Below are positions 1-7,204 of a DNA stretch of 26,368 nucleotides, piece after piece (positions within the stretch are counted from its first letter, which is position 1; every line of letters begins with the position of its first letter). The stretch lies in NCBI GenBank assembly GCA_052144935.1, contig JBKQPR010000298.1, forward strand, positions 1-26,368, in the 5' to 3' direction. The stretch is from JOPF133 sp052144935. Its GTDB lineage: Bacteria > Acidobacteriota > Terriglobia > Bryobacterales > Bryobacteraceae. A model generated the notes under the pieces. That model did not search any database and had not been told where the DNA came from. It was given only the letters and a program-made list of their open reading frames with translations. The translations under genes and the position numbers were made by a program.

Positions 1-180
1 TCCTCGATTTTGGACCTCCCAGGTCAGAAATACTCATCACGAATCTCCTCTTCCACCCACAATGCTCGCATCTTCAAGCTTCCTCGACGTTTTGACCATG
101 TTTGCCAAGTTGGTTGCGGAATCGCTGCATCCCGCCCGTTCAAGCCCTCTCCCTGGTATCGGAAATGCCACAATGGACCT

Positions 181-993
181 ATGCGAAATTGCGCCCCAGT
201 TGCCGCTTTGCTTTGCGCCGCCGCGTTGGCAGGAGCCTCCCACGCGGCCGATAACCAACTCACCGCCCAGGAAAAGGCCGCCGGATGGCGCCTGCTTTTC
301 GATGGCAAGACTTTCGCCAACTGGGTGGACCCAACCAAGAAATCCCCGCCCGGCGATTCCTTCATCATCGAGGATGGCTGCCTGGCGGCTACCGGCCACC
401 CCAAGATCGTGGAAGATCTGTTCACCACCGAGACCTTTCGCGATTTCGAGCTGGAGTTCGACTGGAAGATTTCGCCGCGCGGCAATAGCGGCGTGAAATA
501 CCGCATTCAGGACCACCAGTTCCTGCTGGACGAGCCGCGCGGTGGAAGATTCGAGGACCGCGCCAACGAATCGATGCGCAACCGCCGCACAGACCGCCCT
601 GACAGAGGCCAGGACTACGTGATCGGCTTCGAGTATCAGATTGTGGACAACACCGCCAACGCGGATGCCAAAAACGGTCCGCTGCACCAGACCGGGGCGC
701 TCTACGATGCCTTTCCGCCTTCCAAAGACGCCACCAAGCCCGTGGGCGAGTTCAACCATTCGCGCCTGGTGGTAAAGGGCGACCACGTGGAGCATTGGCT
801 GAACGGGGAAAAGGTGGTGGATGCCAGTCTGAAGGCGCCCGAAGTGGAACGCGCCGCGGCCAAACGCTGGGGCGTGGGCAACCCCATCTACAACCTGTTG
901 GTGAAACAGCCGCGCGTGGACTGCCCCATTTCGCTACAGAACCATGACAACCCGGCCTGGTTCAAAAACATCAAGATCCGCAGACTGGAATGA
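181..993 (+). CDS. Secreted DUF1080 (3-keto-disaccharide hydrolase) family protein
   Basis: The product is 270 residues. A signal peptide (about residues 1-22, ending A-S-H-A) precedes one DUF1080 domain with the family hallmarks G-W-x-L-L-F-D-G-K near the start, G-N-S-G-V-K-Y-R in the middle and a late H-W-L-N-G-E-K-V strand. Known members have a concanavalin-like beta-sandwich and include hydrolases acting on 3-keto-glycosides; many others are uncharacterised, so the substrate here is unknown. It should act in the periplasm or outside the cell. The open frame extends upstream to about position 10, but ATG 181 is chosen because it places the signal peptide exactly at the N-terminus; the upstream residues are arginine- and proline-rich and not protein-like. 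No clear Shine-Dalgarno precedes this start. A charged Arg/Glu/Asp-rich loop follows the G-V-K-Y-R motif. It stands alone, 81 bp before the antitoxin-like gene. Confidence 0.85.
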   Translation: MRNCAPVAALLCAAALAGASHAADNQLTAQEKAAGWRLLFDGKTFANWVDPTKKSPPGDSFIIEDGCLAATGHPKIVEDLFTTETFRDFELEFDWKISPRGNSGVKYRIQDHQFLLDEPRGGRFEDRANESMRNRRTDRPDRGQDYVIGFEYQIVDNTANADAKNGPLHQTGALYDAFPPSKDATKPVGEFNHSRLVVKGDHVEHWLNGEKVVDASLKAPEVERAAAKRWGVGNPIYNLLVKQPRVDCPISLQNHDNPAWFKNIKIRRLE

Positions 994-1033
994 AGCCATG
1001 TGGGGCCTCTCGTCCGGCTTGCCAGTCGGTCGA

Positions 1034-1062
1034 TTGGGATTTCGCCGCGGAGCGGCTAAGCT
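1034..1062 (+). promoter_or_regulatory. Candidate promoter for the antitoxin-like gene
   Basis: TTGGGA at 1034-1039 and TAAGCT at 1057-1062 are separated by exactly 17 bp. Transcription would begin near 1069, only a few bases before the ATG at 1075, so the GGAG at 1067-1070 may be a poor ribosome site in that transcript. The match is imperfect and this is pattern-based inference. Confidence 0.3.
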
Positions 1063-1074
1063 GGCAGGAGAGCT

Positions 1075-1359
1075 ATGAACGGAGCCACGGAGAAACATCA
1101 CGCCCACGAACTCATCGAACGGCTGCCGGATTCACAGATCGCCGTTGCGGTTCGCTTCCTGGAGTTCATTCTGCTCGATCCCGTCGCGCGCGCGCTGGCT
1201 ACGGCGCCGTCCGATGATGAACCCGTGACCGAGCAAGACCGCCGCCGCTTTCACAGCGGGCAGGCTTGGTTTGCGCAACGCGGCGGCAAGGGCGTTCCGA
1301 TGAGAGACGTCCTGGGTGAGTTCGGTATCAAGCCCGAGCACTTTCCCCTCGAAAAGTAG
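1075..1359 (+). CDS. Antitoxin-like small protein of a toxin-antitoxin pair
   Basis: The product is 94 residues, acidic and soluble. It has a helical N-terminal half (H-E-L-I-E-R-L-P-D-S, then V-R-F-L-E-F), an acidic linker around D-D-E-P-V-T-E-Q-D, and a C-terminal segment ending near G-I-K-P-E-H-F. This organisation resembles the small antitoxins paired with RelE/ParE toxins in acidobacteria and other soil bacteria. The start is supported by GGAG four bases upstream of ATG 1075. The call rests mainly on context: the stop codon at 1357-1359 is followed directly by a recognisable but broken RelE/ParE toxin. It would normally bind and neutralise the toxin and repress its own promoter. I do not recognise a named antitoxin family with certainty. 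Confidence 0.6.
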   Translation: MNGATEKHHAHELIERLPDSQIAVAVRFLEFILLDPVARALATAPSDDEPVTEQDRRRFHSGQAWFAQRGGKGVPMRDVLGEFGIKPEHFPLEK

Positions 1360-1615
1360 ATCCCGCCTTACCGGATCGATTGGCTCGATGAAGCCAAGGC
1401 CGACGTCCGCGCATTGGACCACCCACGGCCATGCGCCTCTTTGAATTGAAGGGATTCTCCGCTTCGCCCGTACCGGTTCGGGTGATGTGAATGCGCTCCA
1501 GGGCGATATGGCCGGTTCGTACCGGCTTCGCCTCGGCGACTACCGCGTGTTCACCCTGCAGGACGACGCCATGCGCATTTTCGGCGTCCGCCACCGCTCC
1601 GACGCCTATCGCTGA
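1360..1615 (+). pseudogene. Broken RelE/ParE-type toxin
   Basis: Joined across three frames, the sequence reads as a typical RelE/ParE-superfamily ribonuclease/gyrase-toxin fold: P-P-Y-R-I-D-W-L-D-E-A-K-A-D-V-R-A-L-D, then M-R-L-F-E-G-I-L-R-F-A-R-T-G, then L-Q-G-D-M-A-G-S-Y-R-L-R-L-G-D-Y-R-V and a terminal G-V-R-H-R-S-D-A-Y-R before TGA at 1613-1615. Three lesions are visible. The codon directly after the antitoxin stop (1360-1362) is ATC where an ATG is expected. One base seems missing in the C run at 1422-1424, where a fourth C restores D-H-P-T-A-M-R. The pentamer TTGAA is duplicated at 1441-1450, and removing one copy restores F-E-G-I-L. Net length is 256 instead of 252 bases. No frame encodes a working toxin. 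Confidence 0.75.
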
Positions 1616-1790
1616 ACCGATAACGTCTCAGCCTGCCAGGCCGGCAGGACGCCATGGTCTTTATGCGGTTTGCAGCCGAGATCGCCGACACACGTGCCGG
1701 CGCCCAGCGCGCATCAGCCGCGACGTGCGGCTTGTTGCGGAAGGCCGCCCCACATGGCACGTAGGCCGGCCCGTCACCAAACGGTGGCGG

Positions 1791-3230
1791 CTACTTCTTC
1801 TTCCTGGGGGGAGCGGCCGGGGCGCAAGGATCGGTCTTCAAACCGTCGATGTTGGCCTTTTCCGTGTCCATGGTCAGCAGGAAGGGATCCTTGGTGAAAG
1901 CCGAAGGGACACCTTCCCACTGAATCTCGGTGCCGGGCACCGGTTTGACGTTCGTGAGCGCCAGGGGCTTACGGTCGGCGTCCACCAGCTTCAAACTGAT
2001 CTCGGCGGCCGCCTGGCCCTGATTGTCGGGCAGCGGAACGGACACCAGGATCTCCTTAGAGCGGCAGGCGGGCTTGCCTTCCACAACCACACCCTTCAAC
2101 TTGGGCACCTTGGCGTCCTTGAGCTGCGATTCGAAGTACTGGTCGCCGTTGGCGTCCGCCAACTGGCTTTTGATGCCCATCCACATGGCGAGCTGCGGAT
2201 TGCTCTGCGCGAACTCGTTCTGCTTGCGGACGGCTACCGCGGTGGCGGTCTCGATGCTGAAGCCCGCGGGCGGCAGAGGCGACGCCTTAGCCAGCTCTTT
2301 CAATTTGTCGAGGCCCTCGTCGCTGCCGTGGAACTGAATGTAGACCTTGTTGGCGTAATCGACGATCTGCTTGGGGTCGGTGGATTTTCCGAGGCTCGGA
2401 TCGATGACCGAGGCGCGCACGAATTCATAGATCGCTTTGGGCACCACATCGGCCGCCTTGGTCGGGTCGGAGCTGCCAATGCACTTCTCAGCCGATCCCA
2501 GATTGTAGGCGATATAGGCATTATCCGGATACTGCTGCAGCGCCTTGGTGAACAAGGTCTCGGCGGTGGCGCAGTCCTTCTTGGCCATGGCTTGGGCGGC
2601 GGGGGTCACGGCGATGACCATCAACGCGGCCTTGGGGTAGGCCTCCAGATCGGAGCGCGCTTTGGCCCAGTCGGATTCGGAAGTGGTGGCCGGCTTGTTG
2701 GCGGCCACGAAGTAGGTGGGTGTGTAGGCCAGCAATTGCTTGGCGGCCTTCTCGGCGATGGCCATCTGGGCGGGCGTAGGGTCCTTCATGGCGGTGATCG
2801 CGATGCAGGTTTGAGCCAGCACTCCGAGGATCATCCGCGGGTCTTTAGGGAATGTGGCGGACAGATCTTTTTGCAGCAACTGGTCGGAGACTTCCAGAAG
2901 CTTGGCCGGCTGCTTGGAGCCGCTATAAGCCTGAATATAGTAGTAGAGCCGGTCGTCCTTGAAATCCGAGTCCGGGTACTTGGTTTTCCAGGTGTCCAGA
3001 TCGGTGATCGCCTTGGCGAAATTGGGGGGGTTCGCCGTGGTGTCTTTGATGACATCGTTGTATAGATCGTATTCCCCCTGGTCCTTGAGCTTCTTTTCGT
3101 GCGCGGCTGCCGCCGGTTGGGCTGCCCCCGCCGCTTGCGCATGGGCGTATTGCGCCGCGCCCATCCAAACAGCGGTGCTCCAGACGGCCACCGCCGCGAT
3201 CCCTTTCAAGCTCCTGAAAACTCTGTGCAC
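1791..3230 (-). CDS. Exported TPR-like protein of unknown function
   Basis: The product is 479 residues. GTG 3230 is chosen because a GGAGG (3236-3240) lies five bases upstream and a typical signal peptide follows (basic start, hydrophobic A-A-V-A-V-W segment, cleavage near A-H-A-Q-A). The frame stays open further upstream but that stretch holds the promoter and is not protein-like. The mature protein is helical and repeat-rich: D-L-D-T-W-K-T-K-Y-P-D-S and A-L-Q-Q-Y-P-D-N-A-Y-I-A-Y-N-L-G are TPR-type helices, the latter about residues 265-285. The last roughly 100 residues change to a beta-type segment (G-V-V-V-E-G-K-P-A-C onward) and end in a basic P-R-K-K-K tail. TPR proteins act as protein-protein scaffolds; the partner is not indicated. 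It is a single-gene unit with its own promoter. Confidence 0.75.
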   Translation of the reverse strand: MHRVFRSLKGIAAVAVWSTAVWMGAAQYAHAQAAGAAQPAAAAHEKKLKDQGEYDLYNDVIKDTTANPPNFAKAITDLDTWKTKYPDSDFKDDRLYYYIQAYSGSKQPAKLLEVSDQLLQKDLSATFPKDPRMILGVLAQTCIAITAMKDPTPAQMAIAEKAAKQLLAYTPTYFVAANKPATTSESDWAKARSDLEAYPKAALMVIAVTPAAQAMAKKDCATAETLFTKALQQYPDNAYIAYNLGSAEKCIGSSDPTKAADVVPKAIYEFVRASVIDPSLGKSTDPKQIVDYANKVYIQFHGSDEGLDKLKELAKASPLPPAGFSIETATAVAVRKQNEFAQSNPQLAMWMGIKSQLADANGDQYFESQLKDAKVPKLKGVVVEGKPACRSKEILVSVPLPDNQGQAAAEISLKLVDADRKPLALTNVKPVPGTEIQWEGVPSAFTKDPFLLTMDTEKANIDGLKTDPCAPAAPPRKKK

Positions 3231-3259
3231 ATGCGCCTCCTGCCTGTCCCTGCTAATTG

Positions 3260-3288
3260 AGAATAATGTTTGCCGAGCCGATTCGCAA
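3260..3288 (-). promoter_or_regulatory. Sigma70-type promoter of the TPR-like gene
   Basis: Read on the minus strand, TTGCGA (3283-3288) and TATTCT (3260-3265) are separated by exactly 17 bp. The predicted transcription start near 3253 gives a leader of about 23 bases that contains the GGAGG ribosome site for GTG 3230. The -35, -10, start site and ribosome site are all in the expected order and spacing. Confidence 0.6.
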
Positions 3289-3442
3289 CCGGGCGACGGT
3301 CCACCCGCCACGCCTCTGTGGACACTTGCGGAGTATAGCCGAACCACCCACGAGGCGCAACCCATTCGACACCGATTCCGTTCACTTGGTTCCGAATCAC
3401 AAATCATAACAGATCAAAGGTATCCTGGAAGTCGCCGTTTTC

Positions 3443-4975
3443 ATGCATTTCCTCGATTTGGCGGTCATCGCCGTTTATTTACTGGCCATCACGTGGTTCG
3501 GGGCCCGGTTTCGCCGCGGACAAAAGACTCTGCGCGACTACTTTTTGGGCGGCCGGACGGCCCCATGGTGGGCCATCGCCCTTTCCATCGTCTCCGCCGA
3601 GACCAGCACGCTGACCATTGTGGGCACGCCCGCGCTGGCCTTTACCGGCAACCTGGGCTTCCTCCAAATCGTCCTGGGCTACCTTGTGGCGCGGATCGCC
3701 ATCTCGGTTTTGTTCCTTCCGCAGTATTTTCGGGGGGAGATGTTCACGGCGTATGAGCTGATGCGGAGGAGATTCGGCGAGCGAATCGGCAAACTCACCG
3801 CCTCGATATTCCTGGTGACCCGCGCGCTGGCCGAAGGGGTACGGGTGTTCGCCATTTCGCTAGTGATCTCGATCGTGCTGGGCACCGGCGAAATCGCCTC
3901 CATCGCGCTGATCGTGGTGCTCACGCTGTTCTACACCTTCGAAGGCGGCATGACGGCGGTGATCTGGACCGACGTGGTGCAGATGAGCCTGTACATCCTG
4001 GGTGCGGTGTTGAGCTTCTGGGTCATCCTGGGGCAGATTCCGGGCGGTTGGGCGCACGTCGCGGCGCTGGCGGGCGCGGCCCACAAATTCACGATTTTCG
4101 ATTTCCGCTTCTCCCCGGATATGGCCTTTTTCTCCCGCAGCTACACCTTCTGGGCAGGCCTGGCGGGCGGCTGCTTCCTGACCATGGCCAGCCATGGCAC
4201 GGACCAACTGATGGTGCAGCGGCTGCTGAGCGCCCGCGGTGAGCGGCAAAGCCGGGCGGCGTTGATGGCGAGCTGGCTGGTGATTGCCACGCAATTCACG
4301 CTGTTCCTTCTGATCGGGGTACTACTGTGGGTCTATTACCAGGACCGGCATCTGGCGCCTCCGTCCAAAACCGACCAGATCTATCCCGCCTTCATATGGC
4401 ACAATCTGCCCACCGGCCTGGCGGGTTTGATTGTGGCCGCGATTCTGGCGGCGGCCATGGCCAATCTGAGCGCGGCTTTGAATGCGCTGGCCTCGACCAC
4501 GGTGGTGGATATCTGGCGGGGCGGGTCGCGGGACGAAGCCCGGCGGCTGCGGTTGGCGCGCTGGACGACGGTCGGATGGGGCGCGGTGCTGCTGGGAATC
4601 GGAATTGCGGCGGGACGGCTTTCGCGTTCGGTGCTGGAAGCGGGCCTGACCATCGGGTCGATTCCGGCCGGCGCGCTGTTGGGGGTTTTCCTGCTGGGAG
4701 TGTTGACGCGGCGGCCGCGCGAAGGGGCCGCCATGGCCGGGGTGGCAGCGGGCCTCGCGGCCATCGTGCTCGTCATCTGGCGCACGCCCATCGCCTTCAC
4801 CTGGTACGTCCTGATTGGCACGGTGGCGACCTTCGCGGTGGGGCTGGCGGCGTCCTGGTTCCAGGGTCCCGAGCCGCCGCCCGAGGAAGTGCTGGTGCGC
4901 CAGCCGGCGGGCCGGCTTCCCCATCTGCCTTCGCAATCGGCACGCCCTCCGCTGCCAGAGGACGGAGAGAGCTAA
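3443..4975 (+). CDS. Sodium:solute symporter (SSS family) transporter
   Basis: The product is 510 residues with about 13 hydrophobic segments, which is normal for the family. Family features are the N-terminal D-Y-F-L-G-G-R motif (residues about 33-39), W-W-A-I-A-L-S-I-V-S-A-E-T-S-T in the first core helices, and G-G-M-T-A-V-I-W-T-D-V-V-Q near residue 170. These match sodium-coupled symporters for sugars, amino acids, nucleosides or carboxylates. The substrate cannot be told from sequence; the closest feel is the myo-inositol/sugar or sialic-acid-like branch, but this is uncertain. It sits in the cytoplasmic membrane. The cytoplasmic tail after residue 475 is proline-rich. No good Shine-Dalgarno precedes ATG 3443. 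The amino-acid permease gene follows on the same strand, but a long palindrome lies between them, so co-transcription is doubtful. Confidence 0.88.
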   Translation: MHFLDLAVIAVYLLAITWFGARFRRGQKTLRDYFLGGRTAPWWAIALSIVSAETSTLTIVGTPALAFTGNLGFLQIVLGYLVARIAISVLFLPQYFRGEMFTAYELMRRRFGERIGKLTASIFLVTRALAEGVRVFAISLVISIVLGTGEIASIALIVVLTLFYTFEGGMTAVIWTDVVQMSLYILGAVLSFWVILGQIPGGWAHVAALAGAAHKFTIFDFRFSPDMAFFSRSYTFWAGLAGGCFLTMASHGTDQLMVQRLLSARGERQSRAALMASWLVIATQFTLFLLIGVLLWVYYQDRHLAPPSKTDQIYPAFIWHNLPTGLAGLIVAAILAAAMANLSAALNALASTTVVDIWRGGSRDEARRLRLARWTTVGWGAVLLGIGIAAGRLSRSVLEAGLTIGSIPAGALLGVFLLGVLTRRPREGAAMAGVAAGLAAIVLVIWRTPIAFTWYVLIGTVATFAVGLAASWFQGPEPPPEEVLVRQPAGRLPHLPSQSARPPLPEDGES

Positions 4976-4994
4976 CGTAGATGAGGCACGTTCC

Positions 4995-5098
4995 ATTCAC
5001 CGCGGAGGCGCGGAGAACGCGGAGGAAGCGCGGAGAAGACAATTCTCTTTTTGCCTTCTCCGCGCTTCCTCCGCGTTCTCCGCGCCTCCGCGGTGAAT
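4995..5098. repeat. Perfect palindrome with 44-bp arms (CGCGGAG-type repeat)
   Basis: Left arm 4995-5038 and right arm 5055-5098 are exact reverse complements over all 44 bases, separated by a 16-base loop (5039-5054). Each arm is made of degenerate repeats of CGCGGAG with spacers, and begins or ends with ATTCACCGCGGAGGC or its complement. It lies between the two transporter genes. Related, less perfect copies occur at 7041-7112 and 10593-10843. As RNA it would form a very stable hairpin, but no U-run follows, so it is not a standard terminator. Confidence 0.9.
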
Positions 5099-5138
5099 AC
5101 GTTCCTGACGGTCTGAGGCACTGCCTCCCCAGCCTTTT

Positions 5139-6500
5139 ATGCAAACTACACAACCGAACGAATTGAAACGCGAATTGGGTCCCTGGGCGGCGGCCTCGAT
5201 TGTGGTGGGCACGGTGATCGGCAGCGGCATTTTCCTGGTGCCGCGGGCCATGGTGCAACGCGTGGGCACGCCGGCCATGGTGTTCGCCATCTGGATATTT
5301 GGAGGAATGCTGTCGCTGGCGGGAGCGCTCACCTATTCCGAGCTGGCGGCGGCGCTCCCGGAGGCCGGCGGGGAATACGTCTATCTGCGGGAAGCCTACG
5401 GGCCGCTGTGGGGATTTCTGTATAGCTGGACACAAATGTGGGTGGCAAAAAGCGGATCGATTGCTACCTTGGCTACCGGATTCTTTTATTATTTGACCAA
5501 TTTCTTTCCGGCCATGGACCGGGTTTTCTATACCGTTCGCCTGCCCTTGGGCCCCGGTGGGGGGTTTCTGGAGTTAAGGTACGGCCAATTATTCGCCATG
5601 GCCCTGATTCTGGCGCTGGCGGGTCTGAATTATTTCGGGGTCAAGCTGGGAGGCGAGGTGCAAGTGGTGGTAACCGGAGTTAAGGTGGCGTTGATCTTCT
5701 TCATCATTGTCGCCGGCCTGGGCTTCGGAAAGGCCCACGGCCTTCCGCCGGCGCCCACCGTTTCGCTGACCACCGCGGGGTTCTTCGCCGCTCTGGTGGC
5801 CGCCCTGTGGGCTTACGACGGCTGGAATAATGTGAGTATGGTGGCCAGCGAGGTGCGCGATCCGCAGCGCAATCTGCCGCGCGCGCTGGTGTGGGGAACC
5901 GGGGGAGTAATCGCCATTTATTTATTGGCAAATGCCGCCTATTTTCATGTGTTGACGGCGGCGGAAGTGGGCGCCAGCGCGCGCGTGGCGTCGGAAATGA
6001 TGCGCCGCATTCTGGGAGATCCGGGGGCCGCGGCGGTCTCGATTGCCGCCATGATCAGTATTTTCGCGGCGCTCAACGGTTCGATTCTTACGGGGTCGCG
6101 GGTGCCTTACGCGGCGGCGCGGGATGGCCTGTTTTTCAAGGCTGTCGGGCGCGTCGATGCGCATTACCACACGCCCTCGGTTTCGATTCTGGCGCTGAGC
6201 GCGTGGGCCGCGCTGCTGGTGCTTTCGGGCCGCTACGAGCAGTTATTTACGTATGTAATATTCGCCAGTTGGATTCTGTACGGAATGACCGCCGCGGCGG
6301 TGATCGTTTTGCGCCGCAAACGCCCGGATTTACCGCGTCCCTATCGCACCTGGGGTTACCCTTGGGTGCCCGGGGTCTTCGTTCTTGTGGCCCTGGCGTT
6401 GGTGTTTTCCACATTATTGGATTCACCCAGGGAATCTTTTATGGGAATTGGCCTAATCGTCCTAGGACTTCCGTTCTATTTTTATTGGAAAAAGCCTTAA
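5139..6500 (+). CDS. Amino-acid permease (APC superfamily)
   Basis: The product is 453 residues with 12 predicted membrane segments. The first helix carries the APC substrate-binding signature V-G-T-V-I-G-S-G-I-F (residues about 23-32), followed by A-L-T-Y-S-E-L-A-A-A-L-P-E-A-G-G-E-Y in helices 2-3. A-Y-D-G-W-N-N in the middle and R-D-P-Q-R-N-L-P-R-A are typical of the L-type (LAT-like) branch, suggesting transport of neutral amino acids. The loop P-Y-R-T-W-G-Y-P-W-V-P near residue 405 is also a hallmark of the family. It is an inner-membrane transporter. ATG 5139 begins directly before the first conserved block; no strong Shine-Dalgarno is visible. The C-terminus ends with a short basic K-K-P tail. 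Confidence 0.88.
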   Translation: MQTTQPNELKRELGPWAAASIVVGTVIGSGIFLVPRAMVQRVGTPAMVFAIWIFGGMLSLAGALTYSELAAALPEAGGEYVYLREAYGPLWGFLYSWTQMWVAKSGSIATLATGFFYYLTNFFPAMDRVFYTVRLPLGPGGGFLELRYGQLFAMALILALAGLNYFGVKLGGEVQVVVTGVKVALIFFIIVAGLGFGKAHGLPPAPTVSLTTAGFFAALVAALWAYDGWNNVSMVASEVRDPQRNLPRALVWGTGGVIAIYLLANAAYFHVLTAAEVGASARVASEMMRRILGDPGAAAVSIAAMISIFAALNGSILTGSRVPYAAARDGLFFKAVGRVDAHYHTPSVSILALSAWAALLVLSGRYEQLFTYVIFASWILYGMTAAAVIVLRRKRPDLPRPYRTWGYPWVPGVFVLVALALVFSTLLDSPRESFMGIGLIVLGLPFYFYWKKP

Positions 6501-6691
6501 TTCAGTTGCATCGTATTAAACGTACTAGCCCATACCTTTGGTACATAAGTGATTAATACAGCGCTAATAAACTTCAAATAAAACCTTGAAAATACGACGC
6601 CGTGGCGAGAGAATTAAATCGGATACTTTAAAATCGAATTGGTGTTTTGGGGCGGCACTTGGAAATGCCGCCGCTCACCGGGGGTGCGATT

Positions 6692-6919
6692 ATGGATGTC
6701 ACCAAAATTCTGGCCGAACTTAAGGAAGAACGGCAGCAAATTGAAGAAGCCATTGTGAGTTTGGAGCGGCTGGCGCGGGGCCGCGGCCGTCGCCGGGGCC
6801 GCCCGCCTGCCTGGATGTCGCCGGAAGTGCCGATCAAACGCCGGGGCCGTCCGCCCGGGAGCAAGAACAAAGTAGCGGTGCAAGCGCCGGAAACGGCTCC
6901 GAAAGGCGCAGTCGCGTAG
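6692..6919 (+). CDS. Small AT-hook-like protein with helical N-terminus
   Basis: The product is 75 residues. Residues 1-28 form an amphipathic, probably coiled-coil helix (I-L-A-E-L-K-E-E-R-Q-Q-I-E-E-A). Two AT-hook-type motifs follow: G-R-R-R-G-R-P-P (about 32-39) and K-R-R-G-R-P-P-G-S-K (about 49-58). The tail is short and low-complexity. AT-hooks bind the minor groove of AT-rich DNA, so the inferred role is a dimeric architectural or regulatory DNA-binding protein; no function is shown. ATG 6692 is chosen over upstream in-frame codons because GGGGG lies seven bases before it and the helix begins there. An AT-rich spacer precedes it (6501-6660), unlike the GC-rich surroundings, and a strong terminator follows. 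It looks like a free-standing gene. Confidence 0.72.
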   Translation: MDVTKILAELKEERQQIEEAIVSLERLARGRGRRRGRPPAWMSPEVPIKRRGRPPGSKNKVAVQAPETAPKGAVA

Positions 6920-6946
6920 CGCGCGGAATTCGATTGGATTTCCATA

Positions 6947-6982
6947 GGCCGGGCAGTCCCCAGCGGGGCGCCCGGCCTTTTT
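6947..6982 (+). terminator. Rho-independent terminator of the AT-hook-like gene
   Basis: GGCCGGGC (6947-6954) pairs perfectly with GCCCGGCC (6970-6977) and is followed at once by five T residues (6978-6982). It lies 28 bases after the stop codon of the small AT-hook-like gene. Confidence 0.85.
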
Positions 6983-7040
6983 GCGTTTGTGGCGTACGTG
7001 CCCGGCCAGAAACTTTTGACGCGGGGAGTGCCCCTGGTCC

Positions 7041-7112
7041 CTGAGACGCGGAGAAGGGCGCGGAAAACCAGCCGGATGCTCCACGGTTTTTCTCCGCGCC
7101 TCCGCGTCTCAG
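7041..7112. repeat. Imperfect palindrome, second copy of the CGCGGAG repeat
   Basis: CTGAGACGCGGAG at the left (from 7041) is mirrored by CTCCGCGTCTCAG at the right (ending 7112). The inner parts of the arms still match with small insertions, and about 20 bases separate them. It is clearly related to the palindrome at 4995-5098, with a GAGACGCGG tip instead of CACCGCGG. It lies between two terminators, outside any gene. Confidence 0.7.
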
Positions 7113-7148
7113 AGTCAAAGAGGCGGCGCAGGCCAGCGCATGCCCCAC

Positions 7149-7181
7149 AAAAAAAGCCGGGCGGCTCAAAACCGCCCGGCT
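7149..7181 (-). terminator. Rho-independent terminator of the OmpA/Ig-repeat gene
   Basis: On the minus strand AGCCGGGCGG (7172-7181) pairs perfectly with CCGCCCGGCT (7155-7164) over 10 bp with a 7-base loop, followed by a run of T residues (complement of 7149-7155). It begins about 24 bases beyond the stop codon of the minus-strand gene. Confidence 0.85.
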
Positions 7182-7204
7182 CGAAGTGCGTTACGGGGTC
7201 TAGG

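Noticed and set aside
1491..3065. Long plus-strand open frame (524 codons) opposite the TPR-like gene
   Set aside because: It is the antisense shadow of a high-GC gene: composition is Gly/Arg/Val/Leu-rich with no motif, while the minus strand has a signal peptide, ribosome site and promoter.
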